From NCBI GenBank assembly GCA_902619835.1, contig CACNFS010000001.1:62001-126000 (forward strand): a stretch of 64,000 nt of DNA, in the 5' to 3' direction. Under the pieces are notes generated by a model. The model saw only the letters and a list, made by a program, of their open reading frames with translations, was not told where the DNA came from and made no database searches. Every line of letters begins with the position of its first letter. The first letter of the stretch is position 1. The stretch is from an uncultured Pelagibacteraceae bacterium. GTDB taxonomy: Bacteria; Pseudomonadota; Alphaproteobacteria; Pelagibacterales; Pelagibacteraceae. Below are positions 48,990 through 57,029 of this stretch, one piece after another. A program made the position numbers and the translations under genes.

Positions 48990-50301
48990 TTACTAATTCA
49001 TTTACTTCAATTGATAGTTCTTTACCGCTACTTAAATTTCTTAAGGTTGGTTTGCCTGATTTAATCTCATCCTCACCATACAAAATAACAGCTGGAGATT
49101 TTATTTTGTTCGCATATTCCATCTGTTTTTTTAATTTACTCTCTCCTGGATAGATTTCTGCGCTGATACCAGCTTTTCTTAATATCGTTTGTACTTTTAT
49201 GTACTCTTTCATGGAATTTTTATCAAATACACAAATCACAATTGGTTTTGATTGTTTTATTTTAAACTCCTTTTTTTGCATCAATGCATAAACCAATCGA
49301 TCTAATCCTATTGATATACCTGTGGCAGGAGCATCAAATTTGCCAAAATTATTTACTAAATTATCGTATCTACCTCCACCGCCTATAGAGCCAAATTGAA
49401 TTACTTGCCCTTTATTATTTTTTATATCAAACTTTAAATTTACTTCGAAAATTACTCCAGTGTAATATTCCAGACCTCTTATAATTGACGGATCAAATTC
49501 AAAATTACTGAAATTATAATTTTTAAAAATTGTTAATATCTCTAATAGATCTTCTGTCTCGGGTGATTTTTTCTTAAGTGTTTCCTCTATTATTTCAATA
49601 TCCTTAGATTTTAAATTAGCACCTTTTGTAAAATCTCCAGATTTATCTTTTCTACCAGCGCCTAGCAGTTCTTTTACTCCATTCCAGCCTAGCCTATCAA
49701 TTTTATCTAAAGCTCTTAAGGCAGTAAGTTTTTGCTGATTTTCATTTACATTTATTTTTTTAAATAATTCTTCAGTTATTTTTCGAGATGAAATCTTTAT
49801 TATGTATTCTGATTTAGTGAGGTTACATTTTTCAAGAATTTCTGAAATCATAACACATAGCTCAGCATCTGCTTGTAAACTTTTTGTTCCAACAAAATCA
49901 GCATCGAATTGTAAAAATTCTCTGAATCTACCAGGTCCTGGTTTTTCGTTTCTCCAAACAGTTCCAAGTTGATATCTTTTAAATGGCTTTGGAATTTCTA
50001 AGTAATTTTTTGCTACATACCTAGCTAGAGGTGCTGTAAGATCGTATCGTAAGGATAACCATTTATTTTCATCTTTAAATGAAAAAACACCTTCATCTGG
50101 TCTTTCCTTATCTGGTAAAAATTTTCCTATACTATCTGAATACTCAAAGCTTGGTGTTTCAAGGTATTGAAAACCATACTTGATCATAACTTCTTTAATA
50201 TTAGAAATTATAAAATCACGCACGAGTAATTCTTTTTCTTGCCTATCTACAAACCCTAATGGAAGTTCTTTAGAAGGGTTATTCTTTTTTTCTTTTGTCA
50301 T
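48967..50301 (-). CDS. hisS: histidyl-tRNA synthetase, alphaproteobacterial derived type
   Basis: Charges tRNA-His. Start is the ATG at 50301; the open frame runs upstream to 50367 but that part lies in the tRNA-His gene. 444 residues. Motif 2 region is VWRNEKPGPGRFREF, unlike the canonical FRxERPQKGRYRQF, and the LLGAGRKDKSGDFTKGA insertion is the type I recall from alphaproteobacteria whose tRNA-His lost G-1. Class II HisRS marker GLEYYTGVIFEV present. The ATG is only 4 bases after the CCA of tRNA-His, so no ribosome site fits between. Confidence 0.95.
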   Translation of the reverse strand: MTKEKKNNPSKELPLGFVDRQEKELLVRDFIISNIKEVMIKYGFQYLETPSFEYSDSIGKFLPDKERPDEGVFSFKDENKWLSLRYDLTAPLARYVAKNYLEIPKPFKRYQLGTVWRNEKPGPGRFREFLQFDADFVGTKSLQADAELCVMISEILEKCNLTKSEYIIKISSRKITEELFKKINVNENQQKLTALRALDKIDRLGWNGVKELLGAGRKDKSGDFTKGANLKSKDIEIIEETLKKKSPETEDLLEILTIFKNYNFSNFEFDPSIIRGLEYYTGVIFEVNLKFDIKNNKGQVIQFGSIGGGGRYDNLVNNFGKFDAPATGISIGLDRLVYALMQKKEFKIKQSKPIVICVFDKNSMKEYIKVQTILRKAGISAEIYPGESKLKKQMEYANKIKSPAVILYGEDEIKSGKPTLRNLSSGKELSIEVNELVNEIKKII

Positions 50302-50305
50302 TTTT

Positions 50306-50382
50306 TGGTACAGCAGGGTGGATTCGAACCACCGACCCCTAGTTCCACAAACTAGTGCTCTAACCAACTGAGCTACTGCTGC
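50306..50382 (-). tRNA. tRNA-His (GTG), CCA encoded
   Basis: 77 nt cloverleaf: acceptor GCAGCAG/CTGCTGT, D arm GCTC...GAGC, anticodon stem CTAGT/ACTAG with loop TTGTGGA (anticodon GTG), T arm GGTGG TTCGAAT CCACC, discriminator A73 and encoded CCA. The base before G1 is T, so the usual G-1 is not encoded; the pair at the end is G1-U72 and the D loop GGTTA has an extra U20a. This is the derived tRNA-His of many alphaproteobacteria, matched to the divergent HisRS encoded immediately downstream. Confidence 0.97.
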
Positions 50383-50429
50383 ATCCCTGTTATTTTTATC
50401 TTAATTTTAATTAAATTTATATATTTTTG

Positions 50430-50473
50430 ATTATAAGCTAAGCAATAGCCTAGCGTGCATTCTGTGCGAATGT
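50430..50473. other. possible promoter box and two small hairpins upstream of tRNA-His
   Basis: In the 240-bp gene-free stretch 50383-50622. On the minus strand a TATAAT (50430-50435) could be the -10 for tRNA-His and hisS, with only a poor -35. Just upstream lie GCTAGGC/GCTTAGC (50437-50454, 4-nt loop) and CATTC/GAATG (50458-50472, 5-nt loop). They could be a structured RNA end or an operator; I cannot tell. No ORF of note is seen. Confidence 0.35.
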
Positions 50474-50556
50474 GATCTGATTGTTGAATTGATTCTATAT
50501 AATCTAACCATAATAACTTTTTAGAAAAAAAATGTGACTTTTTCAAGGTGAATTAA

Positions 50557-50596
50557 CGGGACAATAAAAATAGATTAGACTAAAGTTAATGTCCCG
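50557..50596. repeat. 7-bp perfect inverted repeat downstream of cspA
   Basis: CGGGACA (50557-50563) and TGTCCCG (50590-50596) with a 26-nt AT-rich spacer. The GC-rich arms stand out in this sequence. On the minus strand it falls 27-66 nt after the cspA stop, so it may form a 3' stem on that mRNA. It lacks a directly following T-run, so it is not a standard terminator. Confidence 0.4.
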
Positions 50597-50622
50597 ATAA
50601 TCAGTGATTTTGGAAATTTAGA

Positions 50623-50835
50623 TTAAGATGTTTTCTGCAGTTTTACTGCTGAAGGACCTTTTTCTGTGCTCTCCACTTCAAACGTTAACTCATCACCCTC
50701 GTTTAAATATTTTAAACCAGCTTCTCTAACCGCAGAAGAATGGACGAACACGTCTTTTTCTTTGTCTTCTCTTTCAATGAAACCATATCCTTTAGTTCCG
50801 TTGAACCACTTTACTTTTCCTTTTAGTGTACTCAT
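50623..50835 (-). CDS. cspA: cold-shock protein, CspA family
   Basis: 70-residue OB-fold RNA chaperone that melts mRNA structure. RNP1 KGYGFIER and RNP2 DVFVHSSAV are intact; the start [18 protein letters not shown] is classic. AAGGAAA precedes the ATG. Own promoter and leader hairpin at 50867-50921. It lies downstream of accA on the same strand. Confidence 0.96.
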   Translation of the reverse strand: MSTLKGKVKWFNGTKGYGFIEREDKEKDVFVHSSAVREAGLKYLNEGDELTFEVESTEKGPSAVKLQKTS

Positions 50836-50866
50836 ATTTACTTTTTCCTTATTATTATTAACTTTA

Positions 50867-50921
50867 ACTAACCATTAGTTAGTCTTGTTCACCTTAAATA
50901 GATTTGCTTGAGAAAAGTCAA
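50867..50921 (-). promoter_or_regulatory. cspA promoter and leader hairpin
   Basis: On the minus strand TTGACT (50916-50921), 17-bp spacer, TTTAAG (50893-50898). Start would be near 50886, giving a leader of about 50 nt that begins with a hairpin ACTAAC/GTTAGT (50867-50883, 5-nt loop). Leader structure is common in cold-shock mRNAs; the link to temperature control is inferred. A GAATC (GANTC) site lies at 50927-50931 just upstream. Confidence 0.5.
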
Positions 50922-50966
50922 TAGAAGAATCATATTATTTGACGCAATTGTTTTCGTGCAACAATA

Positions 50967-52073
50967 CTAAAATAACGCAGTAATTAAGCCGACTATTGCC
51001 ACGAGTCCCAACCCCAAATAAAGATATTTATTTTTATGAAAATGAGATTTGAGTTTTACTATACCTCTTTGTTTATAGCTCAAGCTTCCATCAACCAAAT
51101 TTGAAGATTTGCTAAAACCTTGATCTCTTCCAATTTGTAAAAATTTCAATTTTCTATGATCATAGATTTCCTCTTTTGAAAAAGATTCAAAACTTTTTAA
51201 ATTTTTAATTATTGAATACTTGATATCCTCTGCAATACTCTCTGGATCTCTATGGGCCCCACCGAGTGGTTCAGGAATTACTTCATCAATAATTTTTAGT
51301 TTTAACAAATCTTTTGCTGTCAATTTCATTGCCTCTGCTGCTTGTAAAGATTTACTTGGATCGCGCCACAAAATTGAAGCGCAACCCTCTGGAGATATAA
51401 CAGAGTAAATTGAATTTTCTAACATTATTACTTTGTTTGAGGACGCTAAAGCAATTGCTCCTCCAGATCCACCTTCTCCAATTATAATAGAAATATTTGG
51501 CACAGATAATGACATACAACACTCAATAGAGTTAGCAATTGCAGAGGCTTGCCCTCTATGCTCTGCGCCTATTCCAGGATACGCACCAGGTGTATCAATA
51601 AAACTAATTACCGGAATTTGAAATCTATCAGCAAGCTTCATTAATCTTATACATTTTCTATATCCTTCAGGTCTCATCATTCCAAAATTTCTTTCAATTC
51701 TACTATTTAAATCTTCTCCTTTTTCCTGACCTATTATTAAAACAGATTTATTACCTATTAAACCAAATCCAGCTATTACAGACTTATCATCACCAAAATA
51801 TCTATCTCCTGATAGAAGAGTAAACTGTGAAAATATTTTTTTTATATAAAAATTTGCCTTAGGGCGATCTTCATGTCTTGCAACTTGAGTACGCTGCCAA
51901 TTATTTAAGTTCGAATAAATTTCTTGTAATTTTTGATTAATTTCTTGTTGGGTATTTTTTATCTTATCTGTATCAACTTCTGAAATTCCTTCAGACCCAA
52001 AAGGGCTTTTTAAGCCATCAACTTCTTGTTCTAGCGCTTTAATCTCTTTTTCAAAATCTAAATAATTTTTCAT
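50967..52073 (-). CDS. accA: acetyl-CoA carboxylase carboxyltransferase subunit alpha, with C-terminal membrane segment
   Basis: Alpha subunit of the carboxyltransferase making malonyl-CoA. Family stretches: DFEKEIKALEQEVDGLK at the N-terminus, RPEGYRKCIRLMKLADRF, SFIDTPGAYPGIGAEHRGQ, GEGGSGGAIAL and SVISPEGCASILWRD. AccA is usually about 315-320 residues; this one has 368. The extra C-terminal part ends in NKYLYLGLGLVAIVGLITA, a probable membrane helix at residues 348-368. accD, accB and accC are not in the window. Confidence 0.93.
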   Translation of the reverse strand: MKNYLDFEKEIKALEQEVDGLKSPFGSEGISEVDTDKIKNTQQEINQKLQEIYSNLNNWQRTQVARHEDRPKANFYIKKIFSQFTLLSGDRYFGDDKSVIAGFGLIGNKSVLIIGQEKGEDLNSRIERNFGMMRPEGYRKCIRLMKLADRFQIPVISFIDTPGAYPGIGAEHRGQASAIANSIECCMSLSVPNISIIIGEGGSGGAIALASSNKVIMLENSIYSVISPEGCASILWRDPSKSLQAAEAMKLTAKDLLKLKIIDEVIPEPLGGAHRDPESIAEDIKYSIIKNLKSFESFSKEEIYDHRKLKFLQIGRDQGFSKSSNLVDGSLSYKQRGIVKLKSHFHKNKYLYLGLGLVAIVGLITALF

Positions 52074-52135
52074 ATAAAATGGTACAATTATAATAGTATT
52101 ATTATATTATAAAATATTGTAAAGATCAGCTCATA

Positions 52136-54280
52136 ATGGAAATGATTGCTAAAAATGGCCTAAAAGTTAGTTCAACTTTATTGGAGTTTATTAACAAAGA
52201 GGTAATTCCTGGTACTAATATTGATATTGAAAAGTTTTGGAGTAAATTTTCAAGTATCGTCCATGAACTATCTCCAATTAATAAAGCTTTGATTTTTAAA
52301 AGAGAAACAATCCAAAAGAAAATAGATGATTGGCATGTATCTAATAAAGGCAAAGATTTCAATAAAAATGAATATATGAATTTTTTAAAATCTATTGAAT
52401 ACCTTATTGAGAAAGAAAATGACTTTAAAATAGAAACTACCCGCGTTGATGAAGAAATATCATCTATAGCTGGCCCGCAACTTGTAGTTCCAGTGGACAA
52501 TGCAAGATATGCTCTTAATGCAGCAAACGCAAGGTGGGGAAGTTTATATAATGCTTTATATGGAACGGATGTAATCTCTGGGGAAGTTGGCGAAATCTGG
52601 AATCAGGAAAGAGCAATTAAAGTGATAAATTTTGTAAGGGATTTTTTAGACGAAAATTTTCCTTTGTTAAAAACAAGCTGGAGAGAAATATCAAAAATTC
52701 AAGTATTAGAAAAAAAATTGGTTTTAGTCTCGGGATCAAATAAAGATTATTTAAAAGACGATGGTCAATTCATTGGTTTTAATGGTATTGAAGATAAGCC
52801 AGACTCAATTTTAATTAAAAATAATAATTTACATATAGACATTCTAATTGACTCGAATACACCTGTAGGAAAAATTGATAAGGCAAATATATCTGATGTA
52901 TTTACAGAGTCAGCTCTATCTACAATAGTTGATAACGAAGACTCTGTTGCAGCAGTTGATGCGGAAGATAAGGTAAGATGCTATCGGAATTGGCTTGGGC
53001 TTATGAAAGGAGATTTAACATCTATATTTGAGAAAAATGGAAAAAGAATTGTTAGAAAGCTAAATCCTGACAGAACTTATATCTCAAAAGAAGGAGAAAA
53101 AATTAATCTACATGGTAGAGCATTACTGCTAAATAGGAATGTGGGTCATTTAATGACAAATCCGAGTATTTTATTAAAAGATGGATCAGAGATACCTGAA
53201 GGTATTATGGATGCATTTATATCTACTTTGTGTGCTTTACATGATTTTAAAAATAAAAAGAACTCAAGAACTGGCTCGGTTTATATTGTGAAACCAAAAA
53301 TGCATGGGCCTGAAGAAGTTGCGTTTACAAATACTTTATTTGAAAAAGTAGAGGAAACACTAGGTATAGAAAAATATTCTATAAAGGTTGGAATAATGGA
53401 TGAAGAAAGAAGAACAACAGTAAATTTAAAAGAATGTATTCGGCAAGTTAAAAATAGAATAGTTTTTATAAATACAGGATTTTTAGATAGAACTGGAGAT
53501 GAAATGCATACTTCATTTGAGTCAGGTCCAATGATTTTTAAAGGTGATATGAAAAAATCAAAATGGCTTAACTCTTATGAAAATTGGAATGTTGATATAG
53601 GTTTAAGTTGTGGTTTTTCAGGCAAAGCTCAAATTGGAAAAGGAATGTGGGCTATGCCTGATCAGATGGCAAATATGATGGAGCAGAAAATCGGACATCC
53701 AAAATCTGGTGCAAATTGTGCTTGGGTGCCATCTCCAACTGCAGCAACTTTACATTCTCTTCACTATCATAAAGTAAATGTTTTTGATGAACAAAAAAAA
53801 ATCAAATCAAGAGATAAAGCATTAGTAGAAAATATATTGGAGATTCCAAAAGCTGACAGACCTAACTGGTCGATTGAAGACATTACTCGCGAATTAGAAA
53901 ATAATGCGCAAGGTATTTTAGGTTATGTCGTGCGATGGGTTGACCAAGGTGTAGGATGTTCAAAAGTACCAGATATAAATAATGTCGGGCTTATGGAAGA
54001 TAGAGCAACTCTTAGAATATCATCTCAACACATTGCTAACTGGCTTCATCACAAAATTTGCAGCAAAGAGCAAGTGATGCAAATAATGAAAAAAATGGCA
54101 AGAATTGTTGATGAACAAAACAAAAGCGACCCTAAGTATAAAAAAATGTCAGATAATTTTGATAAATCAATAGCTTTTTCAGCTGCTTGCGACCTTGTAT
54201 TTAAAGGCAGGAAACAACCATCAGGCTACACTGAGCCGCTATTGCATGAAAAAAGATTGGAAAAAAAGGCTTCTAATTAA
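52136..54280 (+). CDS. glcB: malate synthase G
   Basis: Condenses glyoxylate with acetyl-CoA to malate. 714 residues, isoform [19 protein letters not shown] near residue 127, [27 protein letters not shown] (catalytic-loop region), [17 protein letters not shown] (Asp/Glu metal and Arg), [17 protein letters not shown] and [21 protein letters not shown]. The upstream gap to accA is 62 bp, too short for the glycine riboswitch that controls this gene in other SAR11 strains. Overlaps convergent recR by 4 bp. Confidence 0.97.
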   Translation: MEMIAKNGLKVSSTLLEFINKEVIPGTNIDIEKFWSKFSSIVHELSPINKALIFKRETIQKKIDDWHVSNKGKDFNKNEYMNFLKSIEYLIEKENDFKIETTRVDEEISSIAGPQLVVPVDNARYALNAANARWGSLYNALYGTDVISGEVGEIWNQERAIKVINFVRDFLDENFPLLKTSWREISKIQVLEKKLVLVSGSNKDYLKDDGQFIGFNGIEDKPDSILIKNNNLHIDILIDSNTPVGKIDKANISDVFTESALSTIVDNEDSVAAVDAEDKVRCYRNWLGLMKGDLTSIFEKNGKRIVRKLNPDRTYISKEGEKINLHGRALLLNRNVGHLMTNPSILLKDGSEIPEGIMDAFISTLCALHDFKNKKNSRTGSVYIVKPKMHGPEEVAFTNTLFEKVEETLGIEKYSIKVGIMDEERRTTVNLKECIRQVKNRIVFINTGFLDRTGDEMHTSFESGPMIFKGDMKKSKWLNSYENWNVDIGLSCGFSGKAQIGKGMWAMPDQMANMMEQKIGHPKSGANCAWVPSPTAATLHSLHYHKVNVFDEQKKIKSRDKALVENILEIPKADRPNWSIEDITRELENNAQGILGYVVRWVDQGVGCSKVPDINNVGLMEDRATLRISSQHIANWLHHKICSKEQVMQIMKKMARIVDEQNKSDPKYKKMSDNFDKSIAFSAACDLVFKGRKQPSGYTEPLLHEKRLEKKASN

Positions 54281-54882
54281 CTATCAGTTACTGGAATTCT
54301 ATTTTTAAAAGCGGAAAGTAGAGTACCATCATCAAGCTGCTCTATTTCACCACCTACCGGCAACCCTTGGGCTAATTTTGTAATTTTAATTTTATCATTT
54401 CTAATAGTATCTTCTATGTAATGAGCAGTAGTTTGCCCTTCAACTGTAGCACTTGTAGCAATGATAACCTCTTTAAGGTTATTTTTTTTAATTCTTTTTA
54501 CTAAAGAATCAATTAATAAATTCTTTTGCTCATAATTTTCGTTTGAATTTAAAGTTCCTCCCAAAATATGATAATGACCCTTATAAATATTAGCTGAGTC
54601 GATAACCCACATGTCTGCTAAATTTTCTACAACACAAATTTTATCATAAGAATTATCCGAGGAACAAATACAAATCTTATCTATAATTTTTAAATTTCCA
54701 CAATCGACACAGCGAACTACTTTTTTATAAACTTGGGCTAATGATTTAGCCAAAGGTTTTACCATGTTGTCTTTGTTATTAATTAATTTTAATATTATCC
54801 TTTTCGCTGATTTGGGCCCAAGACCTGGCAGCTTTGAAAATTGTTGAATTAGATCATTTATTTCAGGTATGTCGTTATCCAT
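54277..54882 (-). CDS. recR: recombination mediator RecR
   Basis: Works with RecO/RecF to load RecA. Helix-hairpin-helix [17 protein letters not shown], a zinc site [16 protein letters not shown], Toprim domain with [13 protein letters not shown] and HILGGTLN. 201 residues. Shares a base with ybaB; order dnaX-ybaB-recR is conserved widely. Confidence 0.96.
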   Translation of the reverse strand: MDNDIPEINDLIQQFSKLPGLGPKSAKRIILKLINNKDNMVKPLAKSLAQVYKKVVRCVDCGNLKIIDKICICSSDNSYDKICVVENLADMWVIDSANIYKGHYHILGGTLNSNENYEQKNLLIDSLVKRIKKNNLKEVIIATSATVEGQTTAHYIEDTIRNDKIKITKLAQGLPVGGEIEQLDDGTLLSAFKNRIPVTDS

Positions 54883-55202
54883 TAAAAAGGTAGTTTAAAA
54901 TCTAGTGGAAGATTTAACCCCCCTGTAATTTTAGAAATTTCTTCTGCTGATTTTTTTTTCAAATTTTCTTTAGCGTTATTAAATGCAGCAATAATTAAAT
55001 CATTTATTATTTCTTGACTCTCTTTTTTTGCTGCATCTGAAATAATTATTGATTTTAACTCATAATCACCACTCAATACTACTTTTACTAAGTTTCCACC
55101 TGACATTCCCTCGACTTCGATCTTTTTTATTTGATCTTGAGCTTCTTTCATTTTTTCTTGCATTGCTTTTGCTTTTGATAACATATCAGAAAAATTAGTC
55201 AT
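54882..55202 (-). CDS. ybaB: nucleoid-associated protein, YbaB/EbfC family
   Basis: 106-residue DNA-binding dimer. MLSKAKAMQEKMKEAQDQI opens with the family coiled segment; VVLSGDYELKSIIISD and GGLNLPLDFKLPF close it. Lies between dnaX and recR with no gap. Confidence 0.93.
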   Translation of the reverse strand: MTNFSDMLSKAKAMQEKMKEAQDQIKKIEVEGMSGGNLVKVVLSGDYELKSIIISDAAKKESQEIINDLIIAAFNNAKENLKKKSAEEISKITGGLNLPLDFKLPF

Positions 55203-56873
55203 TTATTCCTTCCTTTTTACATCAATTAATTTAGCATCAGGAAAAGCTGATTCTATATCTTTTGCAATATCACTATCTTTAAAATCTTTGAGTTGATTTT
55301 TTTGGCTCTCTAATTTTTTTTCATAAATACTTTTTGCCTCCAAATTTTTACTTAAAGAAATTATCCATCTTTCTTCAGTCCATTGATGTAATTTTTCAGT
55401 TAGATTTTTGATAAAATTTTTATTTAATTTCTCATTGAAGGAGATATCAATTTTTCCTTTATTAAAACTCACCAGCTTTACGTTTCTTTCTAAGTCATAT
55501 TTAAGTTCGATTTCTTTCTCTTCATTTGCGTGATCAATCAAATCTTGAAAGCTTAAGATTTCCACTTTTGATTTTTTTTTTTCAATTGTTGAGCTTTTAA
55601 CAGGACTGGTTTTTATTTGATCAGTATTTTTTAACTGATTTTTAACTTGGTTAGGTAAACTTTTTTCTGAACTACTATCGTTTTTTTGAATTTCAGTAAA
55701 ATTTTCTTGATTATTGACAGATTTATCGTTTTGATTGTCGGAGTCTTTCAATAAATCAAGATTTTTTAAATGTACCAATTGCATTAAATACATTTCTAAG
55801 GTCAAGTTTTCGTTTCCAACTATTCTAAGATCATCGATTGTTTTTATAGTAAGTTGCCAAAATAATCCTATATCTTGCATATCTATATTAGAGGAATACT
55901 GATTAATCATTTCTAGCTCCGTTTCAGAGATGGAAGAGTCTTTTTCTACAGTCCCTAAATTTATTCTTCTGCTAAAAAGATATATAACTTCTAAAATATC
56001 ATTTAGAAAATTTTTGGCATCCAAACCATCATTCAATAAATCTTTGAGGTTTTTCAAAGCTTGTTTCTCATTTCCACTCAATACTTCTTTGAATAATGAA
56101 ATGACTTTGGATTTGTCAGCAAGACCGAGCATTTCCCTAACATTATGTTCCTCAATAATATTATTTTCATTGATTGATTGTGAAATTAAAGCTCTGTCAA
56201 GCAGCGATACCGAGTCTCGTACAGAGCCCTCGGAAGTCCTTGCAATTAATTTGATGGCGTCATCTGTAATACTTCCTTTTTCTTTATCAGCTATTTTCTT
56301 TAAATGCTTGCAAAGTAATTCAATGCTGACTCTTTTAAGATCAAATCTTTGGCATCTTGATAAAATAGTAACAGGAATCTTTCTTACCTCTGTTGTAGCT
56401 AAAATAAATTTTAAACTGGGTGGAGGCTCCTCTAATGTTTTCAGTAATCCATTGAACGCTTGTTTTGATAACATATGAACTTCATCAATTATAAATATTT
56501 TGTATTTAGCACTTGTAGGGCTATATTTTGAATTTTCAATAAGCTCTCTTATATCGTCTATACCTGTTTTTGATGCAGCGTCCATTTCTAAGATATCTAT
56601 ATGATTTGAATTAATTATTTCTTGACAAGTTGTACAAAAATTTTTTTCAAAGCATTTTTTATTTGGATCTTTATTCTTTTCACAATTCAATGCTTTTGCA
56701 ATTAGTCTAGCGGTTGTAGTTTTTCCGACACCTCTTATACCTGTTAAAAGGTAAGCATTAGGAGTTTTTTCTAACTTAATTGCATTTGTGATAGTTTGTA
56801 CCATCACCTCTTGACCAATTAAATCTTTAAACTCTTGTGGCCTGTATTTTAAAGCTAAAATTTTATTCTTCAT
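55203..56873 (-). CDS. dnaX: DNA polymerase III subunit tau (gamma/tau)
   Basis: Clamp-loader motor, 556 residues. KYRPQEFKDLIGQE, Walker A GIRGVGKTT, four zinc cysteines in CEKNKDPNKKC and CTTC, DEVHMLS (Walker B), the sensor-1 stretch LATTEVRKIP and GSVRDSVSLLD (sensor 2). Domains I-III end near residue 370, then a low-complexity linker and a C-terminal tau domain. At codons 431-434 the gene has an A11 run; slippage by one base in either direction reaches a stop within 16 codons, giving a gamma-like product of about 439-446 residues. The ATG lies 8 nt after the SRP RNA. Confidence 0.96.
   Translation of the reverse strand: MKNKILALKYRPQEFKDLIGQEVMVQTITNAIKLEKTPNAYLLTGIRGVGKTTTARLIAKALNCEKNKDPNKKCFEKNFCTTCQEIINSNHIDILEMDAASKTGIDDIRELIENSKYSPTSAKYKIFIIDEVHMLSKQAFNGLLKTLEEPPPSLKFILATTEVRKIPVTILSRCQRFDLKRVSIELLCKHLKKIADKEKGSITDDAIKLIARTSEGSVRDSVSLLDRALISQSINENNIIEEHNVREMLGLADKSKVISLFKEVLSGNEKQALKNLKDLLNDGLDAKNFLNDILEVIYLFSRRINLGTVEKDSSISETELEMINQYSSNIDMQDIGLFWQLTIKTIDDLRIVGNENLTLEMYLMQLVHLKNLDLLKDSDNQNDKSVNNQENFTEIQKNDSSSEKSLPNQVKNQLKNTDQIKTSPVKSSTIEKKKSKVEILSFQDLIDHANEEKEIELKYDLERNVKLVSFNKGKIDISFNEKLNKNFIKNLTEKLHQWTEERWIISLSKNLEAKSIYEKKLESQKNQLKDFKDSDIAKDIESAFPDAKLIDVKRKE
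55572..55582 (-). promoter_or_regulatory. A11 slippage-prone run in dnaX
   Basis: Eleven T on the plus strand (A11 in the mRNA) at codons 431-434. Read with 12 A the frame continues ATC AAA AGT... to TGA after residue 446; with 10 A it reaches TAA after residue 439. This mirrors Thermus dnaX, where slippage at an A9 run makes gamma. That it occurs here is inferred. Confidence 0.5.
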
Positions 56874-56881
56874 TTTTTTAA

Positions 56882-56971
56882 GAGGCAGGCAACAACCTGA
56901 ATAATTTTCACTACGGCTGCTTCTTTTCAGACCTGACCGGGTTTATGAAACATCCACCTGATGCCAACCTC
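56882..56971 (-). ncRNA. ffs: signal recognition particle RNA (4.5S, small bacterial type)
   Basis: About 90 nt. Conserved core GGTCAGGTC-TGAAAA-GAAGCAGCC, the Ffh-binding hairpin; the tetraloop is GAAA closed by U-A where E. coli has GGAA. 5' GAGGTTGGC pairs with 3' GCCTGCCTC. A good -10 (TATACT, 56978-56983) lies 7 nt before the first G. No terminator follows: the RNA runs into TTAAAAAA and the dnaX ATG. Confidence 0.93.
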
Positions 56972-57029
56972 AATATGAGTATATCAACATCAATTTGAAT
57001 ACTACAATAGTAGAATTGAAATTTGTGGA

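Noticed and set aside
55930-56478. 182-residue open frame on the plus strand inside dnaX
   Set aside because: It is antisense to the conserved clamp-loader core; its product is Ser/Leu/Phe-rich as expected from a mirrored Lys/Glu-rich gene, with no motif.
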